NCBI GenBank assembly: GCA_041390125.1
Contig: JAWKQN010000003.1
Span: 124,001 to 188,000 of the forward strand
Direction: 5' to 3'
DNA from: Gemmatimonadota bacterium
GTDB lineage: Bacteria; Gemmatimonadota; Gemmatimonadetes; Longimicrobiales; Gaopeijiaceae
DNA: 64,000 nt
Position 1 is the first letter of the stretch, and every line of letters starts with the position of its first letter. Positions 8,597 through 14,901 of this stretch are shown here, one piece after another. Under the pieces are notes generated by a model. The model was not told the DNA's origin, searched no databases, and worked only from the letters and a program-made list of their open reading frames with translations. The position numbers and the translations under genes are program-made.

Positions 8597-8963
8597 ACCG
8601 CCCGGTCGCGGAGCCCACTCCGGCGATCGTGGCGGCGCGGGACCGAAGCACCGATTCGGCGGGAACAGCACGCTCGTGGTTGGGAGGCGACGACGAGGAT
8701 GACGGCCCACGCGGTCGTGGGCGTGCTGCCCGCCGAGTCCCCCGGAGGAGGTCCTCCGGGGTGCCGACACGGCGACGCCGACGAATCCCGGGTCTCGTTC
8801 GAGGCCCTGACGCGCTACTCTGTCGGACGCCCGCGTGGCGGACCGGCCCCGTCCGGATCCCAGGCGATCGCGGTCGCCGGGAGCGGGATCCGCCGTCCGG
8901 TTCCGGGGTCCACGACAATCCAGCGCGGGACACGCATCCGAACCACCCGATCCGGAAGGACCG
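8597..8963 (+). other. Non-coding gap with further hairpins, inside the efflux cassette
   Basis: I find no gene in this stretch; frames here have no recognisable protein. CCCACG/CGTGGG (8706-8721) and CCCCGGAGGA/TCCTCCGGGG (8740-8761) form two more perfect hairpins. In related cassettes FtsX-type permease genes often occupy this position between the ATPases, but no remnant of one is visible. GGAAGGA before 8964 is the ribosome site of the next gene. Confidence 0.5.
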
Positions 8964-9656
8964 ATGATCCAGCTTCGCGGTGTCGAGAAATGGTATCCCT
9001 ACCAGGGCGGACGCACCTGGGTGCTCCGCAACGTCGATCTCGACATCGAGCCGGGTGACTTCCTCACGATCATGGGCCCCTCGGGGGCCGGGAAGTCCAC
9101 GCTGCTGTCCATCCTGGGCATGATGGACAGCGAGTACGACGGCGAGTACCGCTTCCATGGTCGGGACCTGCGGACCCTCAAGGGGAAGCAGCGGGCGGCG
9201 CTCAACAAGGAGCACGTGGGGTTCGTCTTCCAACGATTCCACCTGCTCGACGATCTCACCGTGTACGAGAACATCGAGGTCCCCCTGACCTATCGCGACG
9301 TGCGCCGCTCCGAGCGGGAGGCACGGGTCGCGGAGGTGCTGGACCGCTTCAACATCGTCGCCAAGAAGGATCTGTTCCCCAATCAGCTCTCGGGCGGGCA
9401 GCAGCAGCTGGTGGCCGTGGCGCGGGCGGTGATCTCCCGACCCTCGCTGCTCCTGGCGGACGAGCCCACGGGGAGCCTGCACTCGAGCCAGGGGGACGAG
9501 ATCATGGCGCTCCTGGCGGAGCTGAACCGCGAGGGCACGACCATTGTCCAGGTCACCCACGACCCGCGGGTCGCCGAGGTCGGCAAGCGGCTCATCCAGC
9601 TCCAGGACGGCTGGATCACGCCGCGGGCGGCGGGGCTGCGGGCCGCCGGGGTCTGA
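8964..9656 (+). CDS. Second ABC transporter ATPase (GSLH D-loop type)
   Basis: 230 residues: Walker A GPSGAGKST at 38-46, Q-loop 'FVFQRF' near 87-92, signature LSGGQ at 142-146, Walker B LLLADE at 162-167, switch His 199. Two positions differ from the upstream ATPase: LSGGQQQL instead of LSGGQQQR, and a D-loop reading GSLH at 170-173 where most ABC proteins have an Asp (e.g. GNLD). I recall similar 'LHSSQG' ATPases in Acidobacteria-type export operons, so this may be a subfamily trait rather than damage. ATG at 8964 has GGAAGGA at good spacing, which decides against upstream in-frame starts. It is followed almost directly by the regulator gene. Confidence 0.88.
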   Translation: MIQLRGVEKWYPYQGGRTWVLRNVDLDIEPGDFLTIMGPSGAGKSTLLSILGMMDSEYDGEYRFHGRDLRTLKGKQRAALNKEHVGFVFQRFHLLDDLTVYENIEVPLTYRDVRRSEREARVAEVLDRFNIVAKKDLFPNQLSGGQQQLVAVARAVISRPSLLLADEPTGSLHSSQGDEIMALLAELNREGTTIVQVTHDPRVAEVGKRLIQLQDGWITPRAAGLRAAGV

Positions 9657-9660
9657 GACC

Positions 9661-11037
9661 GTGGAGGAGGCGTCCGCTACCCCGCGCATCCTCATCGCCG
9701 ACGATCAGCCGGACGTCCTGCGTGCCCTGCGGTTGTTGCTCGAGGGCGAGGGCTTCGAGACCGTGACGGCCACGTCCCCGGCCGGGATCGGCTCGCTGGT
9801 GGAGAAGGGCGATCTGGACGCGGTGCTGATGGACCTCAACTACGCGCGCGACACCACCTCCGGGCGGGAAGGTCTGTCGCTCCTGCCGCGCCTCAAGGCC
9901 TACGACCCGACGCTGCCCATCGTGGTGATGACGGCCTGGGGCTCCGTGGAGGGCGCCGTCGAGGCCATCCGCAAGGGCGCGGGCGACTACATCGAGAAGC
10001 CGTGGGACAACGCGCGTCTGCTCAGCACCCTGACGGCCCAGGTGGAGTTGGGACGCGCGATGCGGCGCGCGGCCCGGCTGGAGGGCGAGAACCGCTCGCT
10101 GCGCGAACGGGACGCGCCCGCGCTCATCGCGCGTTCGCACGCCATGCAGCCGGTGCTCCGCCTGATCGAGCGCGTCGCCCCGGCCGACGCCACCGTGCTC
10201 GTGACCGGACCGCCCGGGAGCGGCAAGGAGGTCGTGGCCCGACGGCTCCATGCCCTGTCCCGGCGGGCGGAGCGCCCGCTCGTGGCCGTCAACGCCGGTG
10301 GGCTGTCCGAGACGCTCTTCGAAAGCGAGATGTTCGGGCACGTGAAGGGCGCCTTCACGGACGCGCGCAGCGACCGGGTGGGCTTCTTCGAGATGGCCGA
10401 CCAGGGCACGTTGTTCCTGGACGAGGTGGGCAACCTGACCGGGTCGCAGCAGGCCAAGCTGCTGCGTGTCCTCGAGACCGGGGAGTTCCAGCGGGTCGGG
10501 TCGTCCCGCACGCGCAAGGTCGATGTCCGCCTGCTGGCGGCCACGAATGCGGACCTGCCCGCCCTGGTGGCGGAGGACCGCTTCCGGGAGGACCTGCTCT
10601 ATCGCCTGAAGCCGGTCGAGATCCGCCTGCCCCCCCTGCGGGATCGCAGGGAGGACATCCCGCTGTTGGCCGGGTACTTTCTGGAGCAACAGGCCCGCCG
10701 CTATGGGCGAGCCCTCCACTTCTCCGAGGGCGCCATGCGGGCGCTGCTGGGGTACCCCTGGCCCGGGAACGTGCGCGAGCTGCGCCACGCGGTGGAACGC
10801 GCCGTGCTCCTGGCGGAGCGGGACACGGTGGAGGCGGAGCACCTGGCGTTGGAGACCCCGGTGCGCCCCGCTGGACCGGAGCAGTGGGAGGACCTCACGC
10901 TGGACGAGGCCGAGCGCGTGCTCATCCAGAAGGCGCTCCTCCGCTTCGGCGGCAACGTGACGCAGGCGGCCGAGGCCCTGGGGCTCAGCCGCAGCGCGCT
11001 GTACCGACGATTGGATCGATACGACCTGCAGTCCTGA
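9661..11037 (+). CDS. NtrC-family sigma-54-dependent response regulator
   Basis: 458 residues in three parts. The receiver domain (about 9-128) has DD at 14-15, phospho-acceptor Asp 58 in VLMDLN, and the conserved Lys in 'IEKPW'. The AAA+ domain has Walker A GPPGSGKE at 183-190, Walker B LFLDEV at 251-256 and the sigma-54 loop GAFTDA at 230-235, where the usual motif is GAFTGA. A Fis-type helix-turn-helix ends the protein ('GNVTQAAEALGLSRSALYRRLDRY'). GTG at 9661 lies 4 bp after the ATPase stop. The kinase gene follows 37 bp on. It probably activates a promoter for the efflux genes or a distant target, though I see no -24/-12 site upstream of 4903 or 8964. Confidence 0.9.
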   Translation: MEEASATPRILIADDQPDVLRALRLLLEGEGFETVTATSPAGIGSLVEKGDLDAVLMDLNYARDTTSGREGLSLLPRLKAYDPTLPIVVMTAWGSVEGAVEAIRKGAGDYIEKPWDNARLLSTLTAQVELGRAMRRAARLEGENRSLRERDAPALIARSHAMQPVLRLIERVAPADATVLVTGPPGSGKEVVARRLHALSRRAERPLVAVNAGGLSETLFESEMFGHVKGAFTDARSDRVGFFEMADQGTLFLDEVGNLTGSQQAKLLRVLETGEFQRVGSSRTRKVDVRLLAATNADLPALVAEDRFREDLLYRLKPVEIRLPPLRDRREDIPLLAGYFLEQQARRYGRALHFSEGAMRALLGYPWPGNVRELRHAVERAVLLAERDTVEAEHLALETPVRPAGPEQWEDLTLDEAERVLIQKALLRFGGNVTQAAEALGLSRSALYRRLDRYDLQS

Positions 11038-11074
11038 GCCCGGGGCGGCGCGGGTCGGGGCCCACGACCGTTCG

Positions 11075-12430
11075 ATGAGGCGACTCCAACTGAACTATCA
11101 GCGACGGATCCCCCTGCTGGCGCTGGCTGCGGGCCTGCCCGCGGTGGTGCTGGCGCTGGTGCTGCTGTGGACCGGCGACTTCGCGGGGCGCGTGCGCTGG
11201 ACGCTGGCCCTGCTGGCCGTCGGGAGCTGGCTGAGCATCGTACGCATGCTCTACGTGCGTCTGGTGCGCCCGCTGCAGTCGCTCTCCAACACCATGGCCG
11301 CCCTCCACGACGGCGACTACTCGATGCGCGCCCGCGTGGGCGGGCCGGGGGACGCGCTGGGTCTCATCGGCCACGAGCTCAACGCGCTCGGCACGACCCT
11401 GCGCGAGCAGCGCATCGGTGTGCTGGAAGCCACGGCGCTGCTGCGGCGGGTCATGGGCGAGATCGACGTGGTCGTGCTCGTCTTCGACGCCGAGGACCGG
11501 CTGGTCCTGGCCAACCGGGCGGGGGAGCGCCTGCTGGGTCGCTCTGCGGAAAGCCTGCACGGACGCCGGGCCGACGCGTTGGGGCTCGGCGGGCTGCTCT
11601 CGCTCAAGGAGCCGCGCGTCGTGGATCTCCGGCTGCCGGGAGCATCCAGCCGCTGGGAGGTCCGGGTGAGCGGGCTGCGCCAGGACGGCCGGCCCCACCG
11701 GCTCCTGGTGCTGTCGGACCTGAGCCGGGCCCTGCGCGACGAGGAGCGGAAGGCCTGGCGGCGACTCGTGCGGGTGCTCGGACACGAGATCAACAACTCG
11801 CTGGCCCCCATCCAATCGATCGCGCGCAGCCTGCTCAAGCGCGGCGTGCGCGTCGACCGTCCCGGCGCCGCCGCGCCGGAAGACCTGGTGATGGGGCTCG
11901 AGGTCATCGCCAACCGCTCCGAGTCGTTGAGCCGCTTCATGGCGGCGTACGCGCGTCTGGCCCGTCTGCCGGCGCCGCGTCTGGCGCCCTTGGATGTGGA
12001 GGACTGGGTCCGCCGCGTCATCGGTCTGGAGCAGCGCGCGGACGTGCGCGTAGTACCCGGCCCTCGCGTCGAGCTCGCCGCGGACGGCGATCAGCTCGAG
12101 CAGCTCCTCATCAACCTGATCGACAACGCGGTGGATGCGAGCCAGGAGACGGGCGGTGGCGTGCGCGTCGGCTGGGGCGTGAAGGGCGACATGCTGGAGG
12201 TTTGGGTGGAGGACGACGGTCCCGGGATCGCGGAGACCGGCAATCTGTTCGTCCCGTTCTTCACCACGAAGCCCGACGGCTCCGGGATCGGGCTGGCCCT
12301 GTGTCGCGAGATCGCCGAGGCGCACCACGGGAGCCTCTCGCTGGAGAACCGCAGCGGGACGGGTGGGGCCGTGGCCCGCCTGTTCCTCCCGCTGCAGGCT
12401 GGCGCACGCGCCCGCGGCCGCACGGCCTAG
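11075..12430 (+). CDS. NtrY-like membrane histidine kinase
   Basis: 451 residues with two membrane segments near the N terminus (about 11-31 and 41-60), very little periplasmic sequence between them, a HAMP-like region ('RPLQSLSNTMAALHDGDYSMRA'), a PAS-like domain ('GEIDVVVLVFDAEDRLVLANRAGERLL'), then the catalytic core. His 237 in 'VLGHEINNSLAPI' is the phosphorylation site; 'LINLIDNAVDAS' is the N box, and 'VEDDGPGI' and 'GSGIGLALC' are the G boxes. The short outer loop suggests sensing within the membrane or cytoplasm, perhaps of pump substrates. It presumably phosphorylates the regulator encoded just upstream. It converges on the creatininase-like gene with a 61-bp gap. Confidence 0.9.
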   Translation: MRRLQLNYQRRIPLLALAAGLPAVVLALVLLWTGDFAGRVRWTLALLAVGSWLSIVRMLYVRLVRPLQSLSNTMAALHDGDYSMRARVGGPGDALGLIGHELNALGTTLREQRIGVLEATALLRRVMGEIDVVVLVFDAEDRLVLANRAGERLLGRSAESLHGRRADALGLGGLLSLKEPRVVDLRLPGASSRWEVRVSGLRQDGRPHRLLVLSDLSRALRDEERKAWRRLVRVLGHEINNSLAPIQSIARSLLKRGVRVDRPGAAAPEDLVMGLEVIANRSESLSRFMAAYARLARLPAPRLAPLDVEDWVRRVIGLEQRADVRVVPGPRVELAADGDQLEQLLINLIDNAVDASQETGGGVRVGWGVKGDMLEVWVEDDGPGIAETGNLFVPFFTTKPDGSGIGLALCREIAEAHHGSLSLENRSGTGGAVARLFLPLQAGARARGRTA

Positions 12431-12468
12431 CCCGGTCCGTCCGCCGGGCGGCCGAAGAGCTCCTCCCG

Positions 12469-12516
12469 GTACCCCCGCTCCCGCCGGATCCCTAGTACCC
12501 CCGCACCCGTCGGATC
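12469..12516 (-). repeat. 22-bp imperfect tandem repeat at the creatininase 3' end
   Basis: gtacccccgctcccgccggatc (12469-12490) and gtacccccgcacccgtcggatc (12495-12516) match at 20 of 22 bases with a 26-bp period. The right copy encodes the last residues of the minus-strand protein (IRRVRGY, stop). The left copy lies just past the stop and would read IRRERGY in another frame. A 26-bp duplication shifts frame and may have shortened the C terminus. Confidence 0.6.
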
Positions 12517-13340
12517 GCGCGCGCCGTGATCTGCGCCCGGTACTCCACCAGCTTGCGACCGTTGGCGATCGTCGTCTCCAACGGAGCCAGGTCCACACCG
12601 TTGATGTGGAAGAGCCCGACGGCCATCCGCTGACGCGCGCGGATGCGCTCCGGATCCGTGGTCGCGATGATGGACGAATAGTGGTAGTCGTCGTGGAAGC
12701 GGTCGCGGGTGGCCACGCACTCGTCGGGTTGCTGGTGGATGCCCAGCTCCGCCTTCAGGTAGTCACACGAGTACATGTCCTCCGTGTAGTACTCCGGGAT
12801 GAAATGCACCCGCGCTCCCGCGTCTCCCCAGCGGGCGTTCAGCGCGGTCGCGACGGCCTCCATCCCGCGCTGGTTCCCACCGCTGTCGCCGATCAGCACG
12901 ATGTGCCGGAATCCGTGCTGGGCCAGGCTGGAGACGATGTCGGTGAGCAGCGCCTGGAAGGTCTCCTCGCGCACGCTGATGGTGGCGTGGTAGCGCATGT
13001 GGCCCGACGGCGGATCGATCGTTCCTTCCGGGACGAACTTCACGATGGGGGCCACGAGCGCGTCACCGAGCTCGCGCGCGATGGCCTCCGTGGTGGCCGA
13101 CAGCACGAAGTTGTGCTTTCCGCTGGCCACGAACGGTCCGTTCTGCTCCAGTCCTCCGGTGCCCACGATGACTGTGGTGGTCCCGGCCGCCAGGGCGTCG
13201 CGGACCTCCATCCAGGTCATCTCCTCCAGGAGGACGGTATCGGTCCCGTCGATGGGACGGGGCTCGTCCAGGTCCTGGGCCGACAGGGGCGCCGCGACGA
13301 TGGTCACGAGGAGCAATGGGAGCAGACGGGATCGGCGCAT
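12492..13340 (-). CDS. Secreted creatininase-family protein with altered metal site
   Basis: 282 residues with a signal peptide (LLPLLLVTIVAAPLSAQ) and the creatininase (amidohydrolase-like) fold signature 'TTTVIVGTGGLEQNGPFVASGKHN', then 'HIVLIGDSGGNQRGM'. Classical members hydrolyse cyclic amides with a two-metal site built on GxxExHGPHLPLxTD and NGHGGN. Here the positions expected to hold metal ligands read Asn (ELEQNG), His (GKHN) and Ser (GDSGGN), so the metal site is changed or lost. It is probably periplasmic. It lies 184 bp downstream of the decayed permease on the same strand; a TACGTTGG box at 13385-13378 may be its -10. The function is unknown. Confidence 0.85.
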   Translation of the reverse strand: MRRSRLLPLLLVTIVAAPLSAQDLDEPRPIDGTDTVLLEEMTWMEVRDALAAGTTTVIVGTGGLEQNGPFVASGKHNFVLSATTEAIARELGDALVAPIVKFVPEGTIDPPSGHMRYHATISVREETFQALLTDIVSSLAQHGFRHIVLIGDSGGNQRGMEAVATALNARWGDAGARVHFIPEYYTEDMYSCDYLKAELGIHQQPDECVATRDRFHDDYHYSSIIATTDPERIRARQRMAVGLFHINGVDLAPLETTIANGRKLVEYRAQITARAIRRVRGY

Positions 13341-13377
13341 GGATCGATCTCCGGAGGCGGAAGCCGCAGGTGAGCGG

Positions 13378-13385
13378 CCAACGTA
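13378..13385 (-). promoter_or_regulatory. Candidate -10 box of the creatininase-like gene
   Basis: TACGTTGG reads leftward here, identical in its first seven bases to the fusA-like gene's -10 (TACGTTG at 21369). It is about 38 bp upstream of the ATG at 13340, in a short gap. The -35 position holds TGTCCG, a poor match, so only the -10 supports the call. Confidence 0.3.
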
Positions 13386-13524
13386 GCCCGCCCGGACGCG
13401 GGCCGGACAGGCCGCCGCTGCCCGCGTCAGCGCGCCCCGGCCGGAGGTCCGCCCCGGATCGCTGCTGCGCCGGGATCGATGCGCGCCCCGCGGCGCGAGG
13501 CGGCCGCGATCGATGCGCCCGCCG

Positions 13525-14663
13525 CTACACCGACCGCAGCGCGTCCGCCGGATCGATGCGCGCCGCGCGGACCGCAGGCAGCCCCGCCGCGAGGACGGCC
13601 ACGCCGAGCAACACCGCGCTCACCCCCGCGACGGTGAGCGGATCCCAGGGAGCCACTCCGTACAGCAGGGATCCGAGCAGGCGTGCCCCCAGCAGGGAAA
13701 GCACCAGGCCCGAGCCCAGCCCCACGAGCGCGAAGCGCACGCTCTGCCCGAGCACGAGACGCAGGATGCCCCCGCGCGATGCGCCCAGGGCACCCCGGAT
13801 CCCGATCTCGCGCGTGCCCTCGGCGACCATGGCGGAGAGCACGCCATAGAGCCCGGAGGCGGCCAGCACCACAGCGAGGGCGGCGAACACGCCGAAGAGC
13901 CGCAGCGCGAATTGACGGCGCGCCGTGGTGGCCGCGATGAGGTCGGGGAGGGGCGCGAGGTTGGCGATCGGAACCCGCCTGTCCACCGACCAGACGGCCG
14001 CCCGCAGAGCGGGCAGCACGGCTTGGGCGTCGCCGGTGGTGCGCACGGCGGCGGTCACGAACGCCCCGTGCGGGCCCCCGAACCGGGCCCCGCGTCCGCG
14101 CGGGTGGCATACCAGGCTGGCGCGGCGGCCGCCGCCAGCCCGGCCAGGACGGCCAGGCCGAGCGCCAGCCCCAGGGCGTGCGGCTCCAGCCCCACCTCCG
14201 CGAGGCGCGGAAGGGCACGCGGCGCGAGCGCGCGCAACCCGGCGAGCCCCCAGCTCGCCACCAGCAGGCCCAGCGTCCCTCCGAGCACGCCCACCCACAG
14301 CCCCTCGGCGAGGAAGAGCCCCACCAGGCGGCGCCGTCCCGCCCCGAGGGCGGCGCGGACGGAGAGCTCGGCGTCGCGACGCAGCGCGCGCGCCAGGAGC
14401 AGGTTGGCGACGGTCACGCAGGTCAGGAGGAGCACCAGGCCCACGCCCAGCGCCAGGGCGCGGAAGACCGGCGCCACCGGCACGACGATGCGGTCGGCCT
14501 CCGGATGGGGCGTGGGGTCCAGGACCAGCGGGCCGGCCACGGCGAACAGGGCCACCGACGCGCCCAGCCCCACCGCGAGCGTGGCGGCGGCCAGGGTGGC
14601 GGTCCAGGGGCTGCGGGCCAGGCCGCGGGCCGCGGAGGCGAGGTCGACGAGCAGGGTGCGCAT
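13525..14663 (-). pseudogene. Decayed ADOP/MacB-type ABC permease
   Basis: The N-terminal part (14663 to about 14055) reads 'RTLLVDLASAARGLARSPWTATL', a first membrane segment, then passes almost directly into an FtsX domain ('LLLTCVTVANLLLARALRRDAELSVRAALGAGRRRLV'). The periplasmic MacB domain expected between them is missing. After a frameshift near 14100 the other frame continues with 'AFVTAAVRTTGDAQAVLPALRAAVWSVDRRVPI' and a full second FtsX domain ending 'PAVRAARIDPADALRSV' and a stop at 13525. Intact ADOP permeases are around 800 residues; only about 380 codons remain. So there are two internal deletions plus a frameshift. A ribosome site (GGAG) still precedes the ATG at 14663. Confidence 0.8.
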
Positions 14664-14776
14664 GGAACGACTCCGGGTGGGATCCACCCGGGGGACAGGG
14701 AAAGGTGCGTGCCACCGCCAGGAGCCGCGGGATTCCGCGCAACGGAGCCGGACCCGCGCGCTGCGTCACGATCTCC

Positions 14777-14827
14777 GCGCCCCGGGGCGCGTCCGCTCGT
14801 GGGATGCGGCGTCCCAGGAGCGGACGC
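14777..14827. promoter_or_regulatory. Palindrome and hairpin between the permease remnant and mutS
   Basis: GCGCCCCGGGGCGC (14777-14790) is a perfect 14-bp palindrome. It runs into a hairpin: GCGTCCGCTC (14789-14798) pairs with GAGCGGACGC (14818-14827), with an inner TGGGA/TCCCA pair separated by one G-G mismatch. This 15-bp stem lies just upstream of the mutS promoter and could terminate incoming transcription. Confidence 0.45.
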
Positions 14828-14847
14828 CCGGCGCCACCCGCTCGCGG

Positions 14848-14877
14848 TTGATCCGGCGCCGGCTTCCGGGGTAGTGT
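14848..14877 (+). promoter_or_regulatory. Candidate promoter of mutS
   Basis: TTGATC at 14848-14853, an 18-bp spacer, then TAGTGT (continuing TC) at 14872-14877. Transcription would start about 18-20 bp before the ATG at 14902. The -35 is identical to that upstream of yebC and one base from that upstream of the EF-G gene. Confidence 0.5.
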
Positions 14878-14901
14878 TCGCCACCCCGAACCCCGGCTGG
14901 G

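Noticed and set aside
8699..9058. Possible permease remnant between the ATPases
   Set aside because: The translation shows no hydrophobic segments or FtsX motifs.
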